From Bradyrhizobium jicamae (GTDB taxonomy: Bacteria > Pseudomonadota > Alphaproteobacteria > Rhizobiales > Xanthobacteraceae), in assembly GCF_018130215.1 (NCBI RefSeq), contig NZ_JAFCKQ010000056.1, positions 1 to 53,637 on the forward strand: a stretch of DNA of 53,637 bases, in the 5' to 3' direction. Within the stretch, counting starts at the first letter, position 1. Each line of letters starts with the position of its first letter. Positions 30,996 through 38,950 of this stretch are shown piece after piece. Below the pieces are notes generated by a model. The model had not been told where the DNA came from. It saw only the letters and a list, made by a program, of their open reading frames with translations, and made no database searches. Position numbers and translations under genes: made by a program.

Positions 30996-32141
30996 ATGCA
31001 ATACCGATCGTCCTGGATGACCGAGGAGCTGGACACCTTCCGCGACCAGTTCCGCAAATTCCTCGCCAGGGACCTGGCGCCGCACGCCGAAAAATGGCGC
31101 GAGCAGAAGCTGGTCGACCGCTCTGCCTGGCGCGCGCTCGGCGAGATGGGTGCGCTGTTGCCCAGCGTGCCGGAAGCCTATGGCGGGCTCGGCACCACCT
31201 TCGCCTATGACGCCGCCGTGCTCGATGACCTCGAGAGCACCGTGCCGGAGCTGACCACCGGCGTCTCCGTGCACAGCGCGATTGTCGCGCACTACATCCT
31301 CAACTACGGCTCGGAGGAGCAGAAGAAGCGCTGGCTGCCGAAGATGGCCTCGGGCGAGATGGTCGGCGCCATCGCGATGACCGAGCCCGGCACCGGGTCC
31401 GACCTGCAGAGCGTCAAGACCACGGCGAGGAAGCAGGGCAATTCCTACGTCATCAACGGCCAGAAGACCTTCATCACCAACGGCCAGGCCGCCGACCTCG
31501 TGATCGTGGTGGCGCGCACCGGCGGCGCGGGTTCAAAAGGCATCTCGCTGATCGTGGTGGAGACCGAGGGCGCGGAAGGTTACCGGCGCGGGCGCAACCT
31601 CGACAAGATCGGCCTGCATGCCTCCGATACATCCGAGCTGTTCTTCGACAACGTCACGGTGCCCCCGGAAAACCTGCTCGGCCAGGAGGAGGGCAACGGC
31701 TTCGTGCAGCTGATGCAGCAATTGCCGCAGGAGCGGCTGTCGCTCGCGATCGGCGCGGTCGCATCGATGGAGCGCGCGGTGAAGATCACCGCGGATTACA
31801 CCAGGGAGCGCACCGCGTTCGGCAAGCCGCTGCTCGAATTCCAGAACACCGCCTTCAAGCTCGCCGAGCGCAAGACGGAGGCGATGATCGCCCGCGTGTT
31901 CGTCGACTGGTGCGTCGAGCGCCTGGTCGCCGGCGATCTCGACACCGTCACCGCTTCGATGGCGAAATGGTGGTGCTCGCAGAAGCAGGTCGAAACCGCG
32001 GACGAGTGCCTGCAACTGCACGGCGGCTACGGCTACATGCAGGAATATCCGATCTCGCGGATGTTCATCGATTCCCGGATCCAGAAGATCTACGGCGGCA
32101 CCAACGAGATCATGAAGCTGTTGATCGCGCGGTCGTTGTAG
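30996..32141 (+). CDS. Acyl-CoA dehydrogenase, long-chain/isovaleryl-like type
   Basis: A 381-residue FAD enzyme that introduces the 2,3-double bond in an acyl-CoA. It has the standard MTEPGTGSDL and KTFITNG segments, FFDNVTVPPENLLG and the late YGYMQEYPISRMFIDSRIQKIYGGTNEI. The catalytic Glu position of medium-chain enzymes (Y-E-G-T) is Gly here; instead LPQERL carries Glu246, as in long-chain and isovaleryl-CoA dehydrogenases. It is 12 bases after the SDR gene and completes the operon: dehydrogenase, hydratase pair, hydroxyacyl dehydrogenase, thiolase. It is convergent with the amino-acid ABC transporter genes. Confidence 0.93.
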   Translation: MQYRSSWMTEELDTFRDQFRKFLARDLAPHAEKWREQKLVDRSAWRALGEMGALLPSVPEAYGGLGTTFAYDAAVLDDLESTVPELTTGVSVHSAIVAHYILNYGSEEQKKRWLPKMASGEMVGAIAMTEPGTGSDLQSVKTTARKQGNSYVINGQKTFITNGQAADLVIVVARTGGAGSKGISLIVVETEGAEGYRRGRNLDKIGLHASDTSELFFDNVTVPPENLLGQEEGNGFVQLMQQLPQERLSLAIGAVASMERAVKITADYTRERTAFGKPLLEFQNTAFKLAERKTEAMIARVFVDWCVERLVAGDLDTVTASMAKWWCSQKQVETADECLQLHGGYGYMQEYPISRMFIDSRIQKIYGGTNEIMKLLIARSL

Positions 32142-32186
32142 GCGGCCGGGCACGCAAGATCTCTCCGGCGGGAAAACGCGGGATGA

Positions 32187-32957
32187 CTACCGCGCCTCGT
32201 GGAACCGGCTGAGGAACGCCTTCAGCCGCTCGCTGCTCGGCTTGCGGATGATCTCCTCCGCCGTGCCGGTCTCGGCCATCACGCCGTCATTCATGAAGCC
32301 GACCCGGCTGGAGACGTCGGCGGCGAACGACATCTCGTGCGTCACCAGCACCATGGTCATGCCTTCGGCGGCGAGGCTGCGGATCACCGCGAGCACTTCG
32401 CCGACCAGTTCAGGGTCGAGTGCCGAGGTCGGCTCGTCGAACAGCATCACGTCGGGCTTCATGGCGAGCGCCCGGGCGATCGCGACGCGCTGCTTCTGGC
32501 CGCCGGACAGCCGGCTCGGATAGGCGTCGGCCTTGTCGGCGAGGCCGACCTTGGCGAGCAGGTCGCGGCCGAGCGCCTCGGCGTCGGGTTTTGACATGCC
32601 CTTCACCTGCACCGGGCCCTCGGTGAGATTGCCGAGCACCGTCATGTGCGGGAACAGGTTGAAATGCTGGAACACCATGCCGACGTTCTGGCGCAGCGCG
32701 GCGAGCTTGGCGTCGTCAGGAGCGCGAAGGCCGGTGCCGAACTTGAAGCGATGCGCACCGATCGCAAGCTCGCCCTGCTGCGGCGTCTCGAGCAGATTGA
32801 GGCAGCGCAGGAAGGTCGACTTGCCGGAGCCGCTGGCGCCGATCAGGGTCACCACCTCGCCGCGCTGAACCGACAGCGAGGCACCCTTGAGGACATGGTG
32901 ATCCCCGAACGATTTGTGGATGTTCTGCGCGGCCAGCATCGTGCCATCAGCGTTCAT
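32187..32957 (-). CDS. Polar amino acid ABC transporter, ATPase
   Basis: A 256-residue ATPase of the GlnQ/HisP type: Walker A GASGSGKST (about 39-47), Q-loop GMVFQHFNLFPHMTV, LSGGQKQRVAIARALA, Walker B VMLFDEPTSALD and switch His in LVTHEM. The sequence EEIIRKPSSERLKAFLSRF is the typical end. Its ATG overlaps the permease stop by four bases (32954-32957), and together with the binding protein they form one import system. The operon is divergent from the 2-hydroxyacid dehydrogenase gene cluster, which probably uses the imported compound. Confidence 0.95.
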   Translation of the reverse strand: MNADGTMLAAQNIHKSFGDHHVLKGASLSVQRGEVVTLIGASGSGKSTFLRCLNLLETPQQGELAIGAHRFKFGTGLRAPDDAKLAALRQNVGMVFQHFNLFPHMTVLGNLTEGPVQVKGMSKPDAEALGRDLLAKVGLADKADAYPSRLSGGQKQRVAIARALAMKPDVMLFDEPTSALDPELVGEVLAVIRSLAAEGMTMVLVTHEMSFAADVSSRVGFMNDGVMAETGTAEEIIRKPSSERLKAFLSRFHEAR

Positions 32958-33616
32958 CGATGCGCTCCCAGCCTGAGCTCGACCTGGTCAGCGACCAAGG
33001 TGAGCGGAAACAGCACGACGAAATACATCACCGCGATCGTGGTGTAGACCTCGAGCGGCCGGTAGCTCGCTGCCGTGATCACCGAGCCCTGGTACAGCAG
33101 ATCGCCGACTGCGACCACCGAGACCAGCGAGGTGTTCTTCAGCTGCATGATGGTCTGGTTGATGAAGGAGGGGATCATCACCTGGATCGCCTGCGGCAGC
33201 ACGATGCGGCGGAAGATCCTGCCGCGCCGCATGCCGATGGCGCGGCCGGCTTCCCACTGGCCCTTGTCCACGGCCTCGATGCCGCCGCGGAAGATTTCGG
33301 CGTAGAACGAGCCGGCATAGAGCGACAGCGCGACGAAGCAGGCCATCGCCGGCGTCATGTCGACGCCGATCAGGACGGGCAGGGCGTAATAGACCCAGAC
33401 CAGCTGCACCAGAAGCGGAGTGCAGCGGAACACCTCGATGTAGAAGCGCAGCGGCATCGAGATCCAGCGCGGCGAATTGGTGCGCAGGATGCCGACCGTA
33501 AGTCCGATCACGAGCCCGGTGATCACGGTGATCACCGTGTAGAGCAGGGTGACGAGCAGCCCCTGCCAGATCAGGGGCCAGTAGGGCTTGAGCGCTGCGA
33601 AATCCCAGACGTACAT
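32954..33616 (-). CDS. Polar amino acid ABC transporter, permease
   Basis: A 220-residue permease of the HisM/GlnP family, with five or so transmembrane helices and the EAA motif EAGRAIGMRRGRIFRRIVLPQAIQ (about residues 126-149), which contacts the ATPase. Only one permease gene is present, so it probably forms a homodimer, as in GlnP-type systems. It is between the ATPase and the binding-protein genes, 10 bases after the latter. Confidence 0.94.
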   Translation of the reverse strand: MYVWDFAALKPYWPLIWQGLLVTLLYTVITVITGLVIGLTVGILRTNSPRWISMPLRFYIEVFRCTPLLVQLVWVYYALPVLIGVDMTPAMACFVALSLYAGSFYAEIFRGGIEAVDKGQWEAGRAIGMRRGRIFRRIVLPQAIQVMIPSFINQTIMQLKNTSLVSVVAVGDLLYQGSVITAASYRPLEVYTTIAVMYFVVLFPLTLVADQVELRLGAHR

Positions 33617-33626
33617 CGGCGCAGCG

Positions 33627-34466
33627 TCAGAACTGCACTTCGGCCGGGATGTCCTCCGGCGTCAGTCCGACGGACTCGAAGCCCTTCAGCATCCATTCGC
33701 GGGTCTGGCCGAGCGAGCGGTTGTAGTCGGCCCAGGCACTGAGGAAGTCCTTGTAGCGGCGGTCGGCCTCGGCGCGGATGCCCATGTTGGTCGGCAGGGT
33801 CAGCAGCGGCTTCGGGATCGCGAGCTCGCCGAGATTGGGATTCTTCTTCAGGGTCGAGACCGCGAGCACGGCCAGCGACACGTTGCAGTCGGCGCGGCCG
33901 GTAGCGACCGCAAGGATCGCCTCGTCGCGGTTCTTGAAGCCGAGGATGGTGGCCTTCGGGCAATAGCGCCGCGCGATCGTCTCATGGGTGGAGCCAATGT
34001 CGACCGCGATCTTGACCTCGGGCTTGTTGATGTCGGCCCAATTCTGCGGCTTGGCAAAGCCCTTCTTGGTGATGACGGTGAAGGAGTGCACCAGGATCGG
34101 CGTCGAGAAGTCGATCACCAGCGCGCGCTCCGGTGTCGGGTTCACGGCAAAGGCGAGGTCGACCTTGCCGCCCTGCAAATCGAGGATCTGGTTGCCCCAG
34201 GTGGATTCCAGGGTCTCGATCTTGGCGCTGAGCTTGGAGGCGATGTCGTTGGCCATGTCGATGCAGGCGCCCGACCACTGGCCCGAGGCGAGGTCCTTGT
34301 GGAAGTAGGGCTCCTGGCCGACGATGACGGCGACCCGCAGCACGCCGCTTTTCTTGATGCGATCGAGCGTGGAATCCGGCGCGGTGTCGGCCTTGGCCGG
34401 ACCTGATGAGGCGATCGCGGCGGCGCCCGCCAGCGCGACAGTGGTGAGTGCGTCCCTGCGATTCAT
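33627..34466 (-). CDS. Polar amino acid ABC transporter, periplasmic binding protein
   Basis: A 279-residue solute-binding protein of family 3 (SBP_bac_3). It has an N-terminal signal (MNRRDALTTVALAGAAAIA, RR pair followed by a hydrophobic run and an AKA cleavage region), TLDRIKKSGVLRVAVI, DMANDIASKLSAKIETL, DLAFAVNPTPERALVIDFSTPIL and VDIGSTHETIARRY, the characteristic lobe segments that clasp amino acids. The Asp and Arg of the ligand site are present, but the amino acid cannot be predicted. It is first in its operon, with a palindromic site 42 bases upstream. Confidence 0.94.
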   Translation of the reverse strand: MNRRDALTTVALAGAAAIASSGPAKADTAPDSTLDRIKKSGVLRVAVIVGQEPYFHKDLASGQWSGACIDMANDIASKLSAKIETLESTWGNQILDLQGGKVDLAFAVNPTPERALVIDFSTPILVHSFTVITKKGFAKPQNWADINKPEVKIAVDIGSTHETIARRYCPKATILGFKNRDEAILAVATGRADCNVSLAVLAVSTLKKNPNLGELAIPKPLLTLPTNMGIRAEADRRYKDFLSAWADYNRSLGQTREWMLKGFESVGLTPEDIPAEVQF

Positions 34467-34507
34467 GGTCGATCCTTCTCTCCCCGAGGTCGGTTGCGCT
34501 GGACTAT

Positions 34508-34521
34508 TCCTGTATTCAGGA
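34508..34521. promoter_or_regulatory. Palindrome upstream of the ABC transporter operon
   Basis: TCCTG-TATT-CAGGA at 34508-34521 is a 5-4-5 inverted repeat, 42 bases upstream of the binding-protein ATG. It contains TGTATTCAG (34511-34519), repeated in inverse orientation at 34654-34662. Such TGTATnCA-like sites are typical of GntR/FCD regulators, and the GntR gene is in the neighbouring operon. Confidence 0.55.
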
Positions 34522-34645
34522 TAAAATGCAAGTTAGTATTTTGTATCGCTGACCATTTGAGCGGCAAGGCAGTCAATCGCCCAATCTGGCAGCAGCGGCC
34601 TGCCTGACCCCGGCAAAATCGGGGAATGAGGGGCTTGCCAACCGC

Positions 34646-34662
34646 ATTCAATACTGAATACA
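34646..34662. promoter_or_regulatory. Palindrome upstream of the catabolic operon
   Basis: ATTCA-ATAC-TGAAT at 34646-34659 is a perfect 5-4-5 inverted repeat, and CTGAATACA (34654-34662) is the exact reverse complement of TGTATTCAG at the transporter side. It lies about 100 bases before the TTG start of the 2-hydroxyacid dehydrogenase. Both sides of the divergent region thus share one motif, expected if one regulator controls both operons. Confidence 0.55.
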
Positions 34663-34759
34663 AGACTGAACGCAGTCAAGGGGCGGTTCGGACAATCCGT
34701 CACGCCCCGGTGGCGCCGCCCCCGGGCGGCGAGCTGTCAAGATCGGAAGGAGAGGTCTG

Positions 34760-35677
34760 TTGCGCGCTCTGTTCGTCGATGCCAACGACACACTGGCTGA
34801 TGTCACCGAGAAGCTGTTGCGTTTGCAGAGCCTGCCGGTCGGCATCAACCGCAATGCGGGCGTCAGGCCGGACGATCTGCCCGGCCTGCTCGGCGATACC
34901 GAGATCATGATCGTCGACCACACCGCGGTGCCGACTGCGATCGCCGCCAGGTGCAGTGGCCTCAAGCATGTCGTGTTCCTCGGTACCGGCGCGCGCAGCT
35001 ACATGAATCCGGAGGAACTCGCCGAGCACGGCATCGCCGTGCACACCATCAAGGGCTATGGCGACACGGCGGTCGCCGAATGCGCCTTCGGCCTGATGTG
35101 GGCCTCCGCCAAGAGCTTTGCTGTGATGGATCGCGGCATGCGCGACGGCCAGTGGCTGCGCCGCGATGCGATGCAGCTCACCGGCAAGACGCTCGGCCTG
35201 GTCGGCTTCGGCGGCATCGCGGCGGAAGCGGCGCGGCTTGCGCTCGGCTGCGGCATGAAGGTGCTGGCCTGGAACAGGACGGCGAAGACGCATCCCGGGG
35301 TCGAATTCGTCTCGCTCGAGCGCCTGCTCGCCGAGAGCCACGTCGTCTCGCTGCATCTTCTGCTCAACGACGATACCAAGGGCTTCCTCAGCCGCGCGCG
35401 GATCGCTGCGATGCGCCCCGGCGCGATCCTGATCAACACCGCGCGCGGCGCGCTGGTTGACGAGGCCGCGATGGTCGATGCGCTGCGCTCGGGCCATCTC
35501 GCCCATGCCGGCCTCGACGTCTTCACCGTCGAGCCGTTGCCGGCCGAACACGTGCTGACCACGCTGCCCAACGTGACGCTGTCGGCGCATTCGGCATTCC
35601 GCACGCCCGAAGCCAGCGACAACCTGATCGGCGCCGCGCTCGAGCATTGCCGCCGCATCATCGCGACCGGCCGCTGA
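34760..35677 (+). CDS. D-2-hydroxyacid dehydrogenase (NAD-dependent)
   Basis: A 305-residue member of the D-isomer 2-hydroxyacid dehydrogenase family. Active-site residues are Arg in NTARGALVDE, Glu in DVFTVEPLP and His in LSAHSAFRT. The NAD loop is GLVGFGGIA, slightly odd in having I-A rather than I-G. It would interconvert a 2-oxo acid and a D-2-hydroxyacid. The start is TTG at 34760, supported by AAGGAGAGG just before it (34747-34755); no ATG is suitable. It heads a run of seven genes that ends with a GntR regulator, with close spacing. Confidence 0.88.
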   Translation: MRALFVDANDTLADVTEKLLRLQSLPVGINRNAGVRPDDLPGLLGDTEIMIVDHTAVPTAIAARCSGLKHVVFLGTGARSYMNPEELAEHGIAVHTIKGYGDTAVAECAFGLMWASAKSFAVMDRGMRDGQWLRRDAMQLTGKTLGLVGFGGIAAEAARLALGCGMKVLAWNRTAKTHPGVEFVSLERLLAESHVVSLHLLLNDDTKGFLSRARIAAMRPGAILINTARGALVDEAAMVDALRSGHLAHAGLDVFTVEPLPAEHVLTTLPNVTLSAHSAFRTPEASDNLIGAALEHCRRIIATGR

Positions 35678-35697
35678 TCTCCTGAAAGGACCGCAGA

Positions 35698-36051
35698 ATG
35701 TCTGACATCACCCGCATCGACCAGAACGCCCGCCGCAGCCGCGCCAGCGTGTTCGGCGATCTCGTTTTCCTTGCCGGTCAGGTCGCGGATACCAGGACTG
35801 CAGACATCGCGCAGCAGACCCGCGAAGCTCTCGCCAAGGTCGACGACATGCTGGCGCGATCAGGCACCGACAAGTCGCGGCTGCTCAGCGTGCAGGTCTG
35901 GCTCAGGACCATGGACGATTTCGATGCCATGAACGCGGTCTACGACGCCTGGGTGGTGCCCGGCAACGCGCCGACCCGCGCCTGCGGCAAGGTCGAGCTC
36001 GCCGATCCAGCCTACCGCATCGAGGTCATCGCGATCGCGGCGCGCCGCTGA
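35698..36051 (+). CDS. RidA family enamine/imine deaminase
   Basis: A 117-residue RidA (YjgF/YER057c) protein. These trimers hydrolyse reactive imines/enamines made by PLP or FAD enzymes. GDLVFLAGQVAD and the late NAPTRACGKVELADPAYRIEVIAIAA give the family pattern, with the Arg of PTRAC and the Glu near the end that form the active site of RidA. It lies between the 2-hydroxyacid dehydrogenase and aminotransferase genes, and near a DadA-like oxidase, both of which release imines, so its operonic role is easily understood. Confidence 0.93.
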   Translation: MSDITRIDQNARRSRASVFGDLVFLAGQVADTRTADIAQQTREALAKVDDMLARSGTDKSRLLSVQVWLRTMDDFDAMNAVYDAWVVPGNAPTRACGKVELADPAYRIEVIAIAARR

Positions 36052-36068
36052 CGCATCGGAGCGTGCCC

Positions 36069-37289
36069 GTGACCGTTCAGGAAAAAAGCTTTCGTCCCGC
36101 CCGGCGCATCGGCGCGATCGGCGTGTCCGAGATCCTCAAGATCGGCGCGGCCGCGCAGCGGTTGAAGCGGGAAGGGCGCCCGGTGATCGTGCTCGGCGCC
36201 GGCGAGCCTGATTTCGATACGCCCGATCACGTCAAGGCCGCCGCGGAGGCCGCGATCCGCGCCGGCCAGACCAAATACACCATCCTCGACGGCACCATGG
36301 AGCTGAAAGCCGCGATCGCGGACAAGTTCCGCCGCGAGAATGGCCTCCACTACGAGAGCTGCGAGATCACCGCGGGCGCCGGCGCCAAGCAGGTGATCCA
36401 CAACGCCTTCATGGCGACGTTGAGCCCCGGTGACGAGGTGATCCTCGCTGCGCCCTATTGGACGAGCTACGCCGACATGGTGAAGATCGCGGACGGCGTT
36501 CCGGTCGACGTGCTGTGCCGCGAGGACAACGGCTTCCGACTCGATGCCGAAGATCTCGAGCGCGCGATCACGCCGCGCACACGCTGGCTGCTGCTCAACT
36601 CGCCGTCCAATCCGACCGGCGCGGCGTACTCGGCGGCGCAGCTCCGGCCGATCCTCGACGTCCTGATGCGCCATCCGCAGGTCTGGCTGATGGCTGACGA
36701 CATCTACGAGCACCTGACCTATGACGGCGCGCCCTTCGTCACGGCGGCCGCGCTCGAGCCCGGCCTGAAGCCGCGCACGCTCACCGTCAACGGCGTTTCG
36801 AAGGCCTATGCGATGACCGGCTGGCGCGTCGGCTATGGCGGCGGCCCGCGCGAGCTGATCGCGGCGATGGCGGTGGTGCAGAGCCAGAGCACGACCAATC
36901 CGTCGTCGGTGAGCCAGGCGGCCGCGATCGCGGCACTGTCGGGACCGCAGGACATCCTGATCGGGCGCCGCGAGGCCTTCCAGCGCCGCCGTGACCTCGT
37001 CGTCGACGCCCTCAACGCGATCGACGGCGTGAGCTGCCGCCGCCCGGAGGGCGCGTTCTATACCTTTGCAAGCTGCGCCGGCCTGATCGGGCGCCGCACG
37101 CATGACGGCATGCAGATCGACAGCGACAGCGCATTCTGCCGCTATCTGCTGGAGCGGCATGACGTGGCCGTGGTCCCCGGCAGCTGCTTCGGCCTTGCGC
37201 CATATTTCCGTCTATCCTACGCAACCTCGGACCAAAATCTGCGCGACGCGCTGGATCGCATCGCCAATGCCTGCAGGGAGCTGTCATGA
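36069..37289 (+). CDS. Class I PLP-dependent aminotransferase
   Basis: A 406-residue fold-type I aminotransferase of the AspC/AatA group. LGAGEPDFDTPDHVK near residues 43-57, NSPSNPTGAAYS (substrate-carboxylate Asn), DDIYEHLTYDG, and the PLP-binding Lys in NGVSKAYAMTGWRVGY are present, as is the Arg near the end (PYFRLSYATS) that binds the substrate alpha-carboxylate. GTG at 36069 is chosen over GTG at 36063, because GGAG at 36058-36061 has proper spacing only for the former. Its stop overlaps the next ATG by four bases. The amino donor is unknown. Confidence 0.9.
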   Translation: MTVQEKSFRPARRIGAIGVSEILKIGAAAQRLKREGRPVIVLGAGEPDFDTPDHVKAAAEAAIRAGQTKYTILDGTMELKAAIADKFRRENGLHYESCEITAGAGAKQVIHNAFMATLSPGDEVILAAPYWTSYADMVKIADGVPVDVLCREDNGFRLDAEDLERAITPRTRWLLLNSPSNPTGAAYSAAQLRPILDVLMRHPQVWLMADDIYEHLTYDGAPFVTAAALEPGLKPRTLTVNGVSKAYAMTGWRVGYGGGPRELIAAMAVVQSQSTTNPSSVSQAAAIAALSGPQDILIGRREAFQRRRDLVVDALNAIDGVSCRRPEGAFYTFASCAGLIGRRTHDGMQIDSDSAFCRYLLERHDVAVVPGSCFGLAPYFRLSYATSDQNLRDALDRIANACRELS

Positions 37290-38950
37290 CCAAAACAAAC
37301 GCCCGCACCGGTGGCCGGATCCTGATCGACCAGCTGGTCGCGCAAGGGGTGGAGCGCGTCACCTGCGTTCCCGGCGAGAGCTATCTGGCGGCGCTCGACG
37401 CGCTGCATGACAGCCCGATCGACGTCGTGATCTGCCGCGCCGAGGGTGGTGCAGCGATGATGGCCGAAGCCTACGGCAAGCTCACCGGCCGTCCCGGCAT
37501 CTGCTTCGTCACCCGCGGCCCCGGCTCGACCAATGCGGCGCATGGCGTGCACATCGCGATGCAGGATTCGACGCCGATGATCCTGTTCGTCGGCCAGGTC
37601 GATACCGGCATGCGCGAGCGCGAGGCGTTCCAGGAACTCGACTACAAGGCGGTGTTCGGCACCATGGCGAAATGGGCGGTCGAGATCGATCGTCCCGACC
37701 GCATTCCGGAACTGGTCGCGCGCGCCTTCCGCGTCGCGTTGCAGGGCCGCCCGGGTCCGGTCGTGATCTCGCTGCCCGAGAACATGCTGACGGAAACCGC
37801 GGCGGTAGCCGACGCGCCGAAAGTCGAGCCTGCGGCGACATGGCCGGCGCCTGCTGATCTCGAACGCCTCGGTGCGATGCTGGCAAGCGCCAAGGCGCCG
37901 ATCGTCGTGCTCGGCGGCTCCGCCTGGACTGCTGATGCGGCCCAGGGCATCGCACGCTTTGCCGAGCGTTTCGACCTGCCGGTTGCAACCTCGTTCCGCC
38001 GCGCCTCGCTGATCGACGCCGATCACTCCCACTATGCCGGCGACCTCGGCATCGGGCCGAGCCCGAAGCTGAAGGATCGCATCACGGGTGCCGATGTCAT
38101 CCTGCTGATCGGCGGCCGCATGTCCGAGATGCCGTCATCGTCCTACACGCTGCTCGACATTCCCGTCCCGCACCAGAAGCTCATCCATGTGCATCCGGGC
38201 TCCGAAGAGCTCGGTCGCGTCTACCAGCCGGCGCTGGCAATCCAGGCGACGCCTGCCGCCTTCGCGGCCGCGGTCGGGACCATGAAGCCTGCGGCGACGC
38301 CCGCCTGGAAGGGCGAGGCGGCCAAGGCGCATGCCGATTATCTCGCCTGGACCGAAAAGCCGCGCGAGCTGCCGGGCAATTTCCAGTATGGCCAGGTCGT
38401 CACCTGGCTGCGGGACCGGCTGCCGAAGGATGCGATCGTGTGCAACGGCGCCGGCAATTATGCCGGCTGGATTCATCGCCACCACCGCTTCCACGCCTTC
38501 GCCGCGCAGCTTGCGCCGACCTCCGGCTCGATGGGTTATGGCGTGCCGGCGGCCGTGATGGCCAAGCGGCATCACCCCGATCGCGTCGTCGTCGCCTTCG
38601 CCGGCGACGGCTGCTTCCTGATGAACGGGCAGGAGTTTGCGACCGCCGTGCAGTATGACGCGCCCTTGATCGTCGTCGTGATCGACAATGCGCAATACGG
38701 CACCATCCGCATGCATCAGGAGCGCGACTATCCCGGCCGCATCGTCGGCACGCAGCTCAAGAACCCGGACTTCGCGCTCTACGCCAAGGCGTTCGGCGGC
38801 CATGGCGAGCGGATCGAGCGCACCGAGGATTTTGCGCCGGCGTTCGAGCGCGCGCTGGCCTCCGGCAAGCCCGCGATCCTGCATTGCCTGGTCGATCAGC
38901 GCGCGCTGTCGGTCGGCAAGGATTTCGCCCCCGAGGAGGCCAGGCGCTGA
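37286..38950 (+). CDS. Thiamine diphosphate-dependent enzyme, acetolactate-synthase-like
   Basis: A 554-residue three-domain ThDP enzyme. The N-terminal PYR domain has Glu53 (CRAEGGAAMMAEAYGKLTG), which activates the cofactor, followed by GPGSTNAAHGVHIAMQDSTPMI; the C-terminal PP domain has GDGCFLMNGQEFATA with the N of DNAQYGTIRMHQ completing the metal site. No small subunit gene accompanies it, so branched-chain synthesis is unlikely. A decarboxylase, ligase or lyase of a 2-oxo acid is more likely, in keeping with the surrounding aminotransferase and oxidase. It overlaps the aminotransferase by four bases and the oxidase by one. Confidence 0.9.
   Translation: MTKTNARTGGRILIDQLVAQGVERVTCVPGESYLAALDALHDSPIDVVICRAEGGAAMMAEAYGKLTGRPGICFVTRGPGSTNAAHGVHIAMQDSTPMILFVGQVDTGMREREAFQELDYKAVFGTMAKWAVEIDRPDRIPELVARAFRVALQGRPGPVVISLPENMLTETAAVADAPKVEPAATWPAPADLERLGAMLASAKAPIVVLGGSAWTADAAQGIARFAERFDLPVATSFRRASLIDADHSHYAGDLGIGPSPKLKDRITGADVILLIGGRMSEMPSSSYTLLDIPVPHQKLIHVHPGSEELGRVYQPALAIQATPAAFAAAVGTMKPAATPAWKGEAAKAHADYLAWTEKPRELPGNFQYGQVVTWLRDRLPKDAIVCNGAGNYAGWIHRHHRFHAFAAQLAPTSGSMGYGVPAAVMAKRHHPDRVVVAFAGDGCFLMNGQEFATAVQYDAPLIVVVIDNAQYGTIRMHQERDYPGRIVGTQLKNPDFALYAKAFGGHGERIERTEDFAPAFERALASGKPAILHCLVDQRALSVGKDFAPEEARR

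Noticed and set aside
37286..38950. ThDP enzyme as the housekeeping acetolactate synthase IlvB
   Set aside because: No IlvH regulatory subunit gene is adjacent, and the context is catabolic.
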